Shown here: in pieces, positions 21,001-32,632 of the stretch
Layout: every line of letters begins with the position of its first letter
Numbering within the stretch: position 1 is the stretch's first letter
NCBI GenBank assembly: GCA_947184155.2
Contig: CAMXCT020000258.1
Location: 737,501 to 801,500, forward strand
DNA length: 64,000 nucleotides
Reading direction: 5' to 3'
Source: Cladocopium goreaui
Taxonomy: Eukaryota; Sar; Dinophyceae; Suessiales; Symbiodiniaceae
Translations under genes and position numbers: made by a program
Notes under the pieces: generated by a model
The model's database searches: none
Told to the model about the DNA's origin: nothing
The model's input: the letters and a program-made list of their open reading frames with translations, nothing else

Positions 21001-21158
21001 AGATGGATACATTTGTGCATGTCATCTACAAATTTGATATGTGTTATGTGTATATTATGTTGTTTATCTTCTTACAAAACACTTCAGAATCCACCCGGTA
21101 TACAACCCTCTTATCAATGATTATTCTAAGAAGCTAATTTATAAGGTGATGTCCATCG

Positions 21159-21257
21159 ATAAGGTGAAAATCACCAATTTTTATAGGTAAAAATATGTAA
21201 AAAGGACGTTTATCGACTTATCAGTGGTTTTTTACCTATAGAAATTGGTGATTTTCC
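21159..21257 (+). mobile_element. TIR element (family K)
   Basis: TGGAAAATCACCAATTTCTATAGG-type ends in inverse orientation: AAAATCACCAATTTTTATAG at the left and CTATAGAAATTGGTGATTTT at the right. It sits directly before the acceptor of the next exon. Confidence 0.7.
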
Positions 21258-21261
21258 ACAG

Positions 21262-21343
21262 CATCCAGGGCAGCTCCAGCCTTGGTGTGTGGCGCGACTT
21301 AGCGCGCTCGATCTTCACGGGACAAGACGTGCCGCAGCACGAG
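21262..21343 (+). CDS. Internal exon, unknown protein
   Basis: After 'GATTTTCCACAG' the frame reads IQGSSSLGVWRDLARSIFTG and then QDVPQHE, ending in phase 0 at donor GTGCAG. The frame remains open beyond the donor. Joins 23165-23218 in phase. The element upstream ends four bases before the exon. Confidence 0.65.
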
Positions 21344-21594
21344 GTGCAGCAGGGCGCCAGCCATATCTCCAGCCATGGGAGCAATGGGAATATCATGGGA
21401 ATATAGTGGGAAATGGTGATTTTACTCTGAAAAATGGTGATATCAATGGGAATGGTGATATTATGGGAATATCATGGGATTTTAAATAGTTGAAACATGA
21501 CCATAGAAATAGCTGATTTACCCATCAAAAACGGTGCTTTTCCATTGTTTTTTTAATGTTTACCAGATGGTAGATTGTTCAATTTTTAATGTAA

Positions 21595-21700
21595 TGTGGG
21601 TAAAACAATGTCATAAACCACCCATGACTGGGAATGGTAACCATACCACCTATAAAAATGGTGATTTGGGAGATGGTTTATGGCATTGTTTTACCCACAT
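21595..21700 (+). mobile_element. Family I TIR element
   Basis: TGTGGGTAAAACAATGTCAT ... GGCATTGTTTTACCCACAT. Closest relative is 6770-6867. Confidence 0.85.
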
Positions 21701-21710
21701 TGTATTCAGC

Positions 21711-21822
21711 CATATGAGGGTTTCTATAAATGGAGGTACCTCAATAGCTGGATGGTTTGTTTCATGGAAAATTAATAAAGTGGATGATGAAGGGGTACCC
21801 CCATTTTAGGAACCCTCCATAT
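21711..21822 (+). mobile_element. Family E element
   Basis: GGGTTTCTATAAATGGAGGT ... CATTTTAGGAACCCTCCAT, with a GGGGTACCCCC right arm. Confidence 0.65.
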
Positions 21823-22351
21823 GTTGCTCAAAAAAACAATATCCTATTCATATCCAGTTTTTTAGATGCATTTGGGTGTAAATAATTCCCACAAAATGAG
21901 GTTGCCCCACCCAATCATCGCAAAATAATTCTCACAAGAGGGGTAAATTGATGGTATGTTACCTCTTCATCTAGCTATGTTACCACCCTTGTAATCAGAG
22001 TATTGGGAGCAACCCTGTAGCTGGGACATTGGACATTGATGGGATGGATTGACCCAGAAAAAATTGGCTATTTTTTGCGGCTGTCAGCGGCCAAAATGGT
22101 GGCTTTGGTAGGAAAGATGGGAATGTACTTTAGACATTGGCTGCAATTGGTGGTGTTAATCAATAAAACTACTTTTTTGTGGGCTTTCCCGCGAGGTGAA
22201 TGAAGTACTCCAGGTACTCCACAGGTATTCTGGCTACTTTCCTGTGGTATTCAAAGCTCAAGTACGACAGCTTCATCTATAGTTACTGCCTTAAACCCAA
22301 GTGGTCCTCGTGAACTAAACAAACAGGAACAGTTCGCCTTGGTCATCCATT

Positions 22352-22456
22352 TACCCTCTGGTTATTTAATATAGCCATGGAAAATCGCCATTTTTAATAG
22401 GTAAACCATCTACAAATGGGACATTTTCCATGGCTATGTTAAATAACCAGAGGGTA
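22352..22456 (+). mobile_element. Family A TIR element
   Basis: TACCCTCTGGTTATTTAATA ... GTTAAATAACCAGAGGGTA. Immediately followed by a partial family B end (CCCTCCGGTAGTCAAACATA). Confidence 0.9.
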
Positions 22457-22662
22457 CCCTCCGGTAGTCAAACATAGCGGAAATCTCCAGAGGTTTGATG
22501 AAAGCAGTAATTGATCAATGATATAGTTCATCAATATTCTACCATCAATCTATCACCAATATATATGATCACTATTAGTGAATATATATTATATATATAT
22601 ACATAATATAATATAGATTTATATTTTATATTATGTATGTTATGTATATACATATATACATA

Positions 22663-23096
22663 GATATAGATAGATCGATAGATAGATAGATTGATAGATA
22701 GATAGATAGTTAGATAGATAGATAGTTAGATAGATAGATAGTTAGATAGATAGATGGATAGGTAGATAGATAGTTAGATTGATAGATGGATAGATCGATA
22801 GATTGATAGATAGATAGATAGTTAGATAGATAGATAGTTAGATAGATAGTTAGATAGATAGATAGTTAGATAGATAGATGGATAGGTAGATAGATAGTTA
22901 GATTGATAGATGGATAGATAGATAGATAGATAGTTAGATAGATGGATAGATAGATAGATAGAAAGATAGATAGATAGATTGATAGATAGATAGATAGATG
23001 GATAGGTAGATAGATAGTTAGATTGATAGATGGATAGATAGATAGATAGATAGTTGGATAGATAGATGGATAGATAGATAGATAGTTAGTTATAGA
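22663..23096 (+). repeat. GATA tetranucleotide array
   Basis: About 430 bp of (GATA)n with regular GTTA and GGAT variants forming a higher-order pattern (TAGATAGATAGTTAGATAGA). Confidence 0.95.
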
Positions 23097-23164
23097 TATA
23101 TGCCGTTAATCTTCCACCCATCTCCTCGTTCTATCCCATGACCTATCCCATGGAACGGGTCCAG

Positions 23165-23218
23165 GCCCCTTGGATCTTTGACAACGTCCGGGAGTGGCTC
23201 GGTAGCCATAGACCAATG
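23165..23218 (+). CDS. 54-nt internal exon
   Basis: The acceptor 'GAACGGGTCCAG' and strong donor GTAAGATG bracket APWIFDNVREWLGSHRPM, phase 0 at both ends. It follows 21262-21343 in phase. Lies just after the GATA array. Confidence 0.75.
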
Positions 23219-23421
23219 GTAAGATGCAGAACTCATTAACTTTCAGAAATTTCGGGTTGAAATGAGTTTTAGAATAAAAAGAAACCATGGTTTCCGGGTT
23301 TACATGTCCCTTTCATCCATTCACACGAGGGTCCAATCGGGTTTTCCAGTTCGATCCTCAATTTTTGTGGTGATTTTGTTTAACCACAAACATTTTGTGT
23401 GTATACAGATATATATATGTA

Positions 23422-23527
23422 CTGGTTGGTGGTTTCAAACATGGCTTTTATTTTCCATAATACATGGGATAATTCACCAACCATTGACTTTCATATTTTT
23501 CAGAGGGGTTGGTCAACCACCAACCAG
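23422..23527 (+). mobile_element. Family C TIR element
   Basis: CTGGTTGGTGGTTTCAAACA ... GGTCAACCACCAACCAG, 106 bp. Confidence 0.9.
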
Positions 23528-23722
23528 CATATATCACCTTGCCGCTCGCGAATGGGGATGGGGATTTGATAGCAGTGCTGTAGAATGTTGTAGCTAGATA
23601 AGTCAAAATTTTGGAACCACATTGATCAGGAGTTCCCGATCCCAGTATTCCAGCTCGAAAAATGGAACAGATTGATGGCTCAAATTTGGTGCAACTACTC
23701 GATTTATGAAGAAACTCATGGG

Positions 23723-23743
23723 CTAAACCCTAAACCCTAAACC
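23723..23743 (-). repeat. Interstitial telomere-like repeat
   Basis: Three CTAAACC(C) units, i.e. TTTAGGG on the minus strand, the plant-type telomere repeat also reported for dinoflagellates. Too short to be a telomere. Confidence 0.7.
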
Positions 23744-24077
23744 ATGCAACATTTACCATCTTTACCGTGTGGATGATATTAGAACATATTAAAACCTAAT
23801 ACTCAAAAATTTCAGTGGCTTGTTGTTGGGTTTACCTTGGGTTTACCTTGGGTTTACCTTGGTTTACCTCAATCAACGTTGAGAGGAAACAGAAACCGTG
23901 CGAAAATCACCCAAAAACTGGTTGTTTCTTCGGCGTTTCCCTGGGATTCCTGGGATCGGCACCGAGCTACTTGGGAGATCTTGGGGGTGTCGTTGGGAAT
24001 GATACAAGCCACATGAGTCAGCTCATATAACCGGTTGTTAGTAGTACCCATACATACAGGTATTATTATGATGGCAG

Positions 24078-24122
24078 AACACTTGGGTTTTGCAGCAGCC
24101 GTTGGAAATATTTGGAAATGAG
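24078..24122 (+). CDS. Short exon candidate
   Basis: 'ATTATGATGGCAG' then NTWVLQQPLEIFGNE then GTGGAA, phase 0 at both ends. Does not give the phase needed by the preferred frame of 24448, so uncertain. Confidence 0.35.
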
Positions 24123-24447
24123 GTGGAATTTTACTTAAAGCTCCTTCCACACAGATGATATCATATACATCTCATATACATTTATTGTACGCATACTGTA
24201 TATACATATTGGGGTATGCAATGTGTTTGTATCAATTTGTATCGACATTGGCATTATCATGAGTATCACTATTATCGATTGTAACGCAAAAGATCCTTAT
24301 CATGATTATTATTGCTAGTATTTGCTATTATTATTTTACATATATATGTATACATATGTATATGTACATATATGTATACATATATATATACACACATTAT
24401 ATAGGTAGAGGCAGTTGCTTGATCTCCATAGGAACTTTTTTCTGCAG

Positions 24448-24537
24448 GTTGGAAAGCCTGAGCTCCAAATGGCGCGGCTGTCCCGCTGCAGATCTGGCGG
24501 GCGTGGCTCTCTTCAAGGACCAGCCGGGCCCAGCCGG
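24448..24537 (+). CDS. Internal exon, unknown protein
   Basis: After 'TTTTTCTGCAG' the GC3-rich frame reads LESLSSKWRGCPAADLAGVA and then LFKDQPGPA. A GA donor (GG^GAAGTG) leaves two bases that fit 25909. A phase-0 frame (VGKPELQMARLSRC) is the alternative. Confidence 0.55.
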
Positions 24538-24676
24538 GAAGTGAATGGGGAGAAAGGGGCATTACCTATGTAAATCAACCATGATTGGGCATTGGTATAT
24601 TAACCCATTGGATATTTTTATCAACCATTATTGGGCATCAACCATGTATATTATTTATGGTATATTAACCATATAC

Positions 24677-24765
24677 CCTCTGGAAAATTAACAGTTCGAC
24701 CCTGAAAATGACCAATTTATAGTGGTTTCACTAGTCTTCCAACCCCTGGCATTGGGTATATTGTT
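24677..24765 (+). mobile_element. Family G element
   Basis: ACCCTCTGGAAAATTAACAG, core CGACCCTGAAAATGACCA and TCTTCCAACCCCTGGC. The right end is decayed. Confidence 0.7.
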
Positions 24766-25196
24766 TATGGTATATGAACCCATTATTAACCAATATCAAC
24801 CATTGGATATTTTTTCACATTCCCCTTACATGGGCACTACCCGTGTAAATCAGTAAATCAACCATGATTGGAGAATATTGAGCATATATAATACAAACCC
24901 ATGTTAAACCCATGTTTCTGGGCTATGTCCATCTATATATATAATATATCCATTTGAAAAAAAATAGGTTATGAAAAGTGGGATTTTGCACATGTAACAA
25001 CAAACAATTGCGAATATGATAGAATATGACAAATGATGGTTGATGGATTGTGAGATAAGGAGTTATACTAAGTTGAGTTTCTTGCGGATTATTTTCACTA
25101 AGCCATATGAATGGGAGACCATTTTCAACCAGCGAATGTATATCAACGTGTCGTTTTTTGTTCATCGATTTTTGGGAAGTTTGGGAATCATTCCTG

Positions 25197-25314
25197 GGAG
25201 GTTTCCTAAGTCATGGGGGTACCCCTAAGTCATCTATCTCTAGATGGGATTTTCATGTGGGTACCCCTAAACCATCCAGCTATTGGGGTACCCCCATGTC
25301 TATGGAAACCCCCA
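25197..25314 (+). mobile_element. Family E element
   Basis: AGGTTTCCTAAGTCATGGGG ... GTCTATGGAAACCCCC with GGGGTACCCCC near both arms. Confidence 0.75.
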
Positions 25315-25908
25315 AATGGATTTCAACAAGATTCAACGAAGAAAACTGCTGGAAAATTGCGGCGGAATCCTCTGTTTTGTAGTATATGCAGGATATACTC
25401 AACACCATGATATGGGTGTGTCCAAAAGCCACGGGAATTGCTGCTCATTTATTGCACTCATAGGCATTTCTTGAGAGAGACCTTGAGAATCCACCAAAGT
25501 GGTCTATGATTGCAATTTTAGTAGGGAAACCTCCTTTTGCGGGGAAACCTGAATCTTCAAGAATCAAGATCATCAGCAAATGATTTTCCACTATAGTGAT
25601 CCATCATTGTTGAGATGGCCTTGATTTTTTAATGATAATTTGGTATATCTTTGGGTACACGAAGACTATCCATACCTGTGGTTTTCATGGCATAGCAGAT
25701 TGGTTTTACTGAGAAAATCATGGGAATTTCATAGCTCCTCATGATTTTTAGGGTCTTTTGTCCAGAATTTCCCAAAAAAACTCTGGTGGCCATGCCATCC
25801 ATGACATGCGACAAAAATGGTCTGAAATTGGAGTTCCCCAGTAGATGGCGGCCCTGGGGTTGGTGCATAACTGGCAGAACTCATTTGTGTAGTGGCTTCG
25901 TGATCCAG

Positions 25909-26010
25909 CAATCCCACGCGAAGCCGCCGGCGCAGCGTTGCTTTGGCATTGATTTTTGACAACGATTTCATCAAGACAGAGCTCAGGGGGCGCAGGGGAT
26001 CCGGAGACCG
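25909..26010 (+). CDS. Internal exon, unknown protein
   Basis: After 'TCGTGATCCAG' the frame reads NPTRSRRRSVALALIFDNDF and then IKTELRGRRGSGD. A GC donor (CG^GCACATG) leaves two bases completed by 26694. The minus strand is also open (SSVLMKSLSKINAKATLRRR). The + reading is preferred because the phases chain on both sides. Confidence 0.55.
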
Positions 26011-26176
26011 GCACATGTTTTTCAGCATTGCAGGCTGCTGATTGGTTGATTTTTCCCGAGTGAGATCTCATGGGTAGGACTGCAGATGATAAACAAAGCT
26101 TATATGTTATTGATTTGATATAGTGATATATTGATAGTCGATATTTGAATATGATATGCTATGATGATACGATATT

Positions 26177-26269
26177 GGGATGTCTTAAAATAGATGCCCA
26201 TGGGTGCCCCAAGAACCCTTGTTTGAATGGAAAATTGGAAGTTTGGGGCACCCCTATTTTAAGACATCC
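26177..26269 (+). mobile_element. Family J TIR element
   Basis: GGGATGTCTTAAAATAG ... CTATTTTAAGACATCC, with an inner TGGGTGCCCC/GGGGCACCCC. A fragment of the same end is at 52617-52645. Confidence 0.8.
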
Positions 26270-26619
26270 TGAAATAACGAATGTACACGATGAAGAAACA
26301 GGGCCGCCAAATCAGATCTATCACATACATGCTTGTAGCGCCGAGGAAGTGACCCATGAACAACGCTTACAGTACATCATGGGATGCAATGATGTATATG
26401 GAATGCTGCAATGGCAATGTAGTATAGTCAATATCTTATATATTATCCTGATACATGGGGCAGGTGTCTACATTTTTTGGCACCTTTTTGGCAAAAGGGG
26501 CCATTGTAAAGGACCCAATCAGATGAATTTCCGCCGTGGAGGGTATCAACCGACAAACCTGTGTCCATCAATATTCCATAAGTAATTAAATATGCCCATC
26601 ATACCATCGTTTTTCCATA

Positions 26620-26678
26620 TCTCTATCTATCTATCTATCTATCTATCTACCTATCTATCTACCTATCTATCTATATAT
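26620..26678 (+). repeat. CTAT tetranucleotide tract
   Basis: (CTAT)n with CTAC variants, directly upstream of the acceptor of the next exon. Confidence 0.9.
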
Positions 26679-26693
26679 ATATATCTTCCCCAG

Positions 26694-26779
26694 GCTCCCA
26701 ATGGGATACTGCAACCGATTTTTCAAGGAGCTCTACAAGCAACACGAGGCCAGCTTCGGCACCTTCGACGCAAGATCCC
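26694..26779 (+). CDS. Internal exon, unknown protein
   Basis: After 'ATCTTCCCCAG' the frame reads LPMGYCNRFFKELYKQHEAS and then FGTFDARS. Amphipathic, high GC3 and clearly coding. Its first base completes Arg with 26010. The end is probably at donor GTGGGG; a GA donor four codons later is possible. Confidence 0.75.
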
Positions 26780-26935
26780 GTGGGGATGAATTTCGATGAA
26801 TTTCGATGCGCCCGCTGCCGGGAATGGAGGAATGGTTGATCGGTTGATCAAAAGAAAGATGAACTAAGCCATTATTCATCCTCCATTTATGGTTATAGTT
26901 ATACTTAAATATACTTAAGCCATTTATAAATGGGA

Positions 26936-27061
26936 TACCCTCTGGTAAACTTTCACCTAACTATGGAAAGATCCACCATTTTCTAGCTGGGTAAATCCAC
27001 TATTTCGACTGGGCCATGGCTTCCAGTTCGCTAAAACTGTTAACCAGTCATTACCAGAGGA
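26936..27061 (+). mobile_element. Family A TIR element, diverged
   Basis: TACCCTCTGGTAAACTTTCA ... CAGTCATTACCAGAGGA, with the GGAAAGATCCACCATT core. Confidence 0.75.
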
Positions 27062-27139
27062 TCTCCGGGGTTTCACCTGGAGGCGTTCTGCAGGGTATCC
27101 TGCGGGAAACGTCCCGACATTTCCTCAATGGGAGATCTC

Positions 27140-27279
27140 CAGGATCCTAAAATGGAGGTACTGTATGTACTATATAAGGCCATATTTTGGGGATATATCC
27201 CCGTACATAGGCCTTACATAGGCCTTATATATATATAGGCCTTATATATGGAATCGGTACCTCCATTTTAGGATCCTGA
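27140..27279 (+). mobile_element. Family F palindromic element
   Basis: CAGGATCCTAAAATGGAGGT ... ACCTCCATTTTAGGATCCTG with a TATATAAGGCC inner palindrome, partly duplicated in the centre. Confidence 0.85.
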
Positions 27280-27545
27280 AATTCCCATTGATTTCCTTTC
27301 TTTTATATAACTGTTATATAAGCATCGCCATCTGCACTGCCAAAAATTATCAAGCGTTCATTGTTGTTACCAAAAAGCAAACATATATGGGATGGGTCAA
27401 AACCCTTGGTACTGTATCATTGCCTTCTGTTCACCCCAAAATAGCTGGGTTAGAATGGATGTTCATTCACCTAAACATGGTAAATGTATTGCATAGGTTT
27501 GATTTGCCACAGGTGCCACATGTATATTAACTATATCCTGTGTAC

Positions 27546-27676
27546 TCTCTGGTAATCAAAAATGGCAATGGAAACGGCTCCGCTTTATAAATGTGTTTTT
27601 TCCCATTAAAACCTCCATTTATGAAAATTGAAATTTTATTGAGGAGATTCTGCCATGGTTTGATTACCAGAGGGTA
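27546..27676 (+). mobile_element. Family B TIR element
   Basis: CTCTGGTAATCAAAAATGGC ... CATGGTTTGATTACCAGAGG, core AAAACCTCCATTTATG. Confidence 0.8.
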
Positions 27677-27757
27677 CATCATAAGTATATGGCCATGCAA
27701 AATTAAGGTACCCTAAAATTGGATGGTAACTATCCTCAATTAGAGCAAAACCTGCAG

Positions 27758-27852
27758 TTTTTCTGGCGCCAAGGTCGAGATCCCTTGAGCACCGCTTTTT
27801 ATCGAGGCCCTGGTTGCGATGGTGGTTGCGATTCATGGCTCTAAAAATGATG
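27758..27852 (+). CDS. Internal exon candidate
   Basis: After 'AAAACCTGCAG' one frame (FLAPRSRSLEHRFLSRPW and on to ALKMM) reaches a good donor GTAAATG and ends in phase 0, matching 28051. Another frame (FFWRQGRDPLSTAFYRGP) uses an earlier GT donor. Confidence 0.45.
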
Positions 27853-28050
27853 GTAAATGACTGTACATGTGTCAAATGATGGCCAGTGGCAAAATGGTGA
27901 TTAGCCAAGACATGCCGCGACATTTGGGAGGAACCCATTTCCATATAAAGCCAATTTCCTTGGAAATTCATCGAAATTCTACGGTTCAATGGGTTTTATG
28001 GGCACAGATCGAAGTATAAGACCAGGTGCTTGAGTCATAAGTTTTTTCAG

Positions 28051-28182
28051 CTGACTATGGTTCAAAATTTTCATGACACCCAAATGGAATGTTCTCACAT
28101 TCTACTAGTGATCAGCCGGCGAAATCCCAATCTTGGTCACTTCAAGTTCCGATGGCTTCAAGCCTCCAAAAAAATCCTTGTT
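28051..28182 (+). CDS. 132-nt internal exon
   Basis: The acceptor 'AAGTTTTTTCAG' precedes 44 codons in phase 0, LTMVQNFHDTQMECSHILLV and then ISRRNPNLGHFKFRWLQASK, with donor GTCAGT. One of the longest exons here and well supported. Family not recognised. Confidence 0.7.
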
Positions 28183-28376
28183 GTCAGTCCTCATTTGTTG
28201 GCAATGCCCCCAATGTTTATGGATAATATGCATATATGCATATATATATATATATTGGGATAAAGCTGATGATTGTCATTTTACTTCACCTCCTTTCCAA
28301 TGAAATATCATCCAACCGTTGGGTTCAAACCTCCCGCATCGGTTGGCCATTCAAACATAGAGGGCTCAATCTCCAG

Positions 28377-28418
28377 ACATGGTTCAACCACTTATCCGAC
28401 GTATCCTATGATTTGTTG
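28377..28418 (+). CDS. 42-nt internal exon
   Basis: 'TCAATCTCCAG' then TWFNHLSDVSYDLL then donor GTTAAA, phase 0 at both ends. In phase with both neighbours. Confidence 0.65.
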
Positions 28419-28479
28419 GTTAAACCATGTTAAACCACATCATACCATACCACATCTCCATACCATACCACATCTCCAG

Positions 28480-28524
28480 CTTTGGCTTGTCGAATTCCCC
28501 ATATGCCACTGGATCATCCCACAG
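28480..28524 (+). CDS. 45-nt internal exon
   Basis: 'CCACATCTCCAG' then LWLVEFPICHWIIPQ then donor GTATAA, phase 0 at both ends. The preceding intron is only 61 nt, the shortest found here. Confidence 0.65.
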
Positions 28525-29568
28525 GTATAACTGGTCTGTCACCGGTCTGGTATAACCAATTTATCGGGAGTGAGATGTAACATGATGTAACCTGAAGCCT
28601 GGGGTTTCACCTGAAACAATGGATATCCCAAGCACGGGACTTTTAGGAAACATATGTCTCCACTTAACAATGGGATATTCATTTATATAAGTTATACCTC
28701 GATTTAACCTGAAGAATTGGAGTTAATCTGAGACGTTTTTACCTGAACCATAGGATAGTTGACGAATCTTAATGGAATCTTGAGTATACTTAGTAATGAC
28801 CAACTACAATATCCCAAATGAAAGACCATGACTTCACCAAATACCAAACAAAGATAGTGACCATCTGTCACGGATCCATGCAATCCTCCTATGTTTCACT
28901 CTATATTCTACAAATGGGCAATTTTCCATAGCTATGTTAAAGAAGCAGAGGGTATATATTATTGTAGTACATTAGCTAATTTTACCTATTGTTAATATGA
29001 ACCAAAGTTTGATTACAATATTACTTCCAATAAAACTGTGGTTAATCACTTTCTATGGTCTATGGTCAAATACAACTCATCTAACATAACATTGTCAATA
29101 AGCAAATGGGAATCAATTGATATCCATATTTTGTGGGTTAACCAAGTTAATTAATAGGAGGATCATACTAGTAACTACTACCCATGATAGTAGAACCATA
29201 GTTCATTATATCAACTATTAGTAATAAACCCATATAAATGGCTGCTATTTAAACATAACTATAGTCAACTATGGTTAAACGGGTTATCTGATCATGAAAC
29301 ATTGACTATGGTTAATAATCTATGGCTACGTTGTAAGTAGAAAACAGTATGCATTACCATTAGCCATTCTCACTTTCTATGGTAAACAAAAGCTCGTTAG
29401 ATAATCCAGTACTTGGATGTTGGATCTCATCGGAATCTGCAAACAATACAATTATTATAGATTCGTATTACATAATGTTAGATATCATACTTATATGAAC
29501 TATATATTTACAATACTATGATATTATTAACCATGATAATCACACAAACACTATAGAAACTACTATAT

Positions 29569-29702
29569 AATGTCAACCCTGGAGTAATAAACCCTTAGGC
29601 TGTTAAATTTCGGGTGGTACCATTTAAGTCTCAGATCTTAACTATTGGGGAAGTACCCCCTAATTAATAAACTATGGTTTAGTCTCATCCGGGGTTGACA
29701 TT
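29569..29702 (+). mobile_element. Family H TIR element
   Basis: AATGTCAACCCTGGAGTAAT ... CATCCGGGGTTGACATT, with the GGGGAAGTACCCCC centre shared with 3044-3175. Confidence 0.8.
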
Positions 29703-30128
29703 ATCCAATAAATATATCATGGGGAGATTCCATCATTAACATCATTAACTATGGGGAGATTCTATAAATATATCATTAACCATAGCAAATAGCTTATATA
29801 TCATTAACTATCATTAATATATATATATTTGACTATCATTATGAATATATACGATCATTAACCATCATATACTATGGTTTCACCAACATATACAATCCAA
29901 TATGAACCATGTTAACCATAATATAGTTTTCATAGTTTTCATACTATTCTATAAAGAACCATACTATGATTCTATACTATGCTGTTAGTCTATCATAAGC
30001 TATAACTATGATTCTATAGTATGTTATCATTGACCAAAGTTAATAGCTAATATTAACCATAGCTATATTAACCATAGAACCTCCCATGATATATTGACCA
30101 TTCTATCATAGCTAATATTAACTATAGC

Positions 30129-30229
30129 TAGGTAAATTAACATGACTATGGAAAATAACCCTGTTTAATAGGTAAATCAACTATAACTGGGCCATGTTCA
30201 ATAGTGAACTGTTAGTTCACCAGAGGGTA
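30129..30229 (+). mobile_element. Family A element, left end decayed
   Basis: GGTAAATTAACATGACTATG ... AACTGTTAGTTCACCAGAGG. Confidence 0.65.
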
Positions 30230-31151
30230 TATACTATCATTCACCATAGTTTTCACTATAACTATCTATAGTATTGAATATTGATTACTATAGATATATG
30301 ATTACTATATTAGATTCTACAAATATTAGATTCTACAGGAAACCATAGATTTTCCCATTAAACATGTGGTTTTCCTGAAAATTTCCCTTAAACCAATCCA
30401 TTGAATAACTATATCCATTACTAGATTAGATATATTAGATTCTATAAATATGTTTAGTATTACTATTATTATCCATGTTAGTTTACCAGAGGGTATTTCA
30501 TGGTATGGATAATTATTAATGGATAGTGAATGGATAGTGAATGGATATTACTATTAGATTCAATATATCTATTAAACAACTATTATATGTCCATATATTA
30601 CTAGATTATCCATGTTATTATTAGATATATTACCATATTACTACTATTATCCATGTTGATATTTTACTACTATCCATATTACTATATTTCTACTATTACT
30701 ACTATTACTACTATTATTCACTATCTAACATGTTTTATCCACTATATTCTAATATAATATTATCATTTACCCAGATGTATGAACTATGGATTGATAATTA
30801 TCCACTATAATTAACTAGATTATCCATGTTATATATTACTACTTATAGAATTATCCATGTTGATATTTTACTACTATCCATATTAGATTAGATATTACTA
30901 TTAGATTCAATATATCATGGATAGTAGTAAATATCAATATATCTATTATTTTCTATTACTAATATAAATAGTAATCCACATTAGATTTCGCCATTTTACT
31001 ACTATCAATATATCTATTACCATAATATATCACCATAATATAGATTCAATATATCACCATAATAGTTGTTTAATAGATATATTGAATCACCATTATATAT
31101 ATATATTATATGTCCATTCATGGCGAAATTGCCAGGACACCTCCGTGCGCT

Positions 31152-31240
31152 GCGCCGTAGCCGGGCCATGGCCGCGGTGCCGCTGACCTTTCGCTGGACC
31201 TCGGCGGATCCCCGGAGTCAGAGCTGTCGCATAGGCGGGG
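31152..31240 (+). CDS. GC-rich exon, frame unresolved
   Basis: After 'AAATTGCCAG' a very GC-rich island is open as HLRALRRSRAMAAVPLTFRW (GC donor near 31240) or as DTSVRCAVAGPWPR (GT donor at 31194). The second fits the phase of the preceding exons; the first is longer. Confidence 0.5.
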
Positions 31241-31767
31241 AGGGAGGTTTGGCCGTCAAAAAATGGAGAAACCTATGGAAAAACCATGGTTTTACCATGG
31301 AAAATCATGAAACATGGAGAAAAACCACGGTTTTGACCATGGAAAATATGAAAATGCTGGGAAAACTCATGGAAAAAAGGATGAAAGAATTGGGAAAAGT
31401 GCCGAAAACTTATGAAAAACTATGAGAAGTGGAAGGTTCATTATGCAATTTTTCCATTTATTGGAACCAAAAAAAAGGGTTGAATAGTGGGATCGACTGA
31501 GGAAATCACCAACATTATGATACGGATGGGGATGGGATGGTTTTAACCATCCAAAATAGGGTCTATGATCAAGAATTAATGGGCATACGATGGTACAATG
31601 GGCAACCAATGTTGGCCAAGGGGGATGGGGTTTATGCTCCAGAAAAGTCGTTGAATTCGACCTGGTCTATAGTGTCGCTGTACTCTGCATTCGAATATGT
31701 TTAGCCACAGAATATGCATTCGATCATGTGACTAAATATCAAGTTGTAATTAGAATATTGACTTGGC

Positions 31768-31841
31768 AATATGTTCCAAGTCACTTAGAATATCCAGTTC
31801 ACCTAATGTCTGCAAGCATATCTAAGCGACTTGGAACATAC
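31768..31841. repeat. Short inverted repeat
   Basis: TATGTTCCAAGTCACTTAGA and TCTAAGCGACTTGGAACATA pair over about 22 bp with a loop near 28 bp. It sits inside a 127-codon open frame (31590-31973) of doubtful coding value. Confidence 0.7.
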
Positions 31842-32124
31842 ACCACCATATCTAACTCCTGGAATGCTGCGGATCGTGGATCCCCGAATTTTGATCATGG
31901 GTTGGTCTGGAAATATCAGCAGCACAATTGGTTGATCATCTGGTTGGTGGTTAGGAACATTAGTATGAGGTAACGATGGTTAATCATGGTTAATAATGGT
32001 TAATAATCATACCATGTACTCATCTGGTTGGTGGTTTGGATATATTGTTGGGATATAACATGATATATGGGATATAGATGATGGATATAACATGATATAA
32101 CATGAAATTAACTATAGTACTATA

Positions 32125-32232
32125 CTGGTTGGTGGTTTGGAACATGACTTACAGTATTTTTCCATTCAGTTGGGAATGTCATCATCCCAACTGACTTTCA
32201 CATTTTTCAGAGGGATTGAAACCACCAACCAG
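32125..32232 (+). mobile_element. Family C TIR element
   Basis: CTGGTTGGTGGTTTGGAACA ... TTGAAACCACCAACCAG. Two truncated left ends of the same family lie just upstream at 31939 and 32022. Confidence 0.9.
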
Positions 32233-32383
32233 TCATGTTCTCTTTGAAATTTACAAATTTACGGTAAGCCTCATTTTCAGACCCATCCATATCCTCACGT
32301 ATCCGCGTACATTGCACGACCTCGGTCATCTCATCTCGGCTTGACCCCGGTTTCAAGGCTTACCGCGTGGTGGCACGTTGCAG

Positions 32384-32471
32384 TTGAGAATGGAGCAATG
32401 GGACGAGTTTTTCCAACTCCATGCAGAAGTCAGAGGCAGGATCCGCAGGGTCTGCCGGGCGTCGAAATTTG
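32384..32471 (+). CDS. Internal exon, unknown protein
   Basis: After 'GCACGTTGCAG' the frame reads LRMEQWDEFFQLHAEVRGRI and then RRVCRASKF, with donor GTACGC after one base. Joins 32633 in phase (G+CG gives Ala). Confidence 0.75.
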
Positions 32472-32485
32472 GTACGCAACCGGTG

Positions 32486-32590
32486 TCATCAAACATGGCA
32501 ATGGATGCAATGGACAAGCCCCACATGAGATTTGAATGAGGAAATCATCAATGGGGGATTTTCCATTGTCATGTTTGATTACAGGAGTCT
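32486..32590 (+). mobile_element. Family B element, decayed
   Basis: GTCATCAAACATGGCAATGG ... TTGTCATGTTTGATTACAGG inverted ends. Fills most of the 161-nt intron 32472-32632. Confidence 0.6.
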
Positions 32591-32632
32591 AAGTCAAGCA
32601 GCAGCAATTGGAAAGGGTTGTTTTACCTACAG

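Larger units (their letters stand above)
28525..31150. other. Long AT-rich intron-like stretch
   Basis: No exon seen. Dominated by degenerate ACCATAGTTAACTATGG and TATTACTATTAGATTC motifs, with the family H copy at 29569, decayed family A copies at 30129 and 30340-30497, and short inverted repeats. Confidence 0.6.

Noticed and set aside
22663..23096. CRISPR-like regular repeats
   Set aside because: Simple GATA array with no spacers; likewise the 33-bp and 52-bp arrays have no unique spacers.
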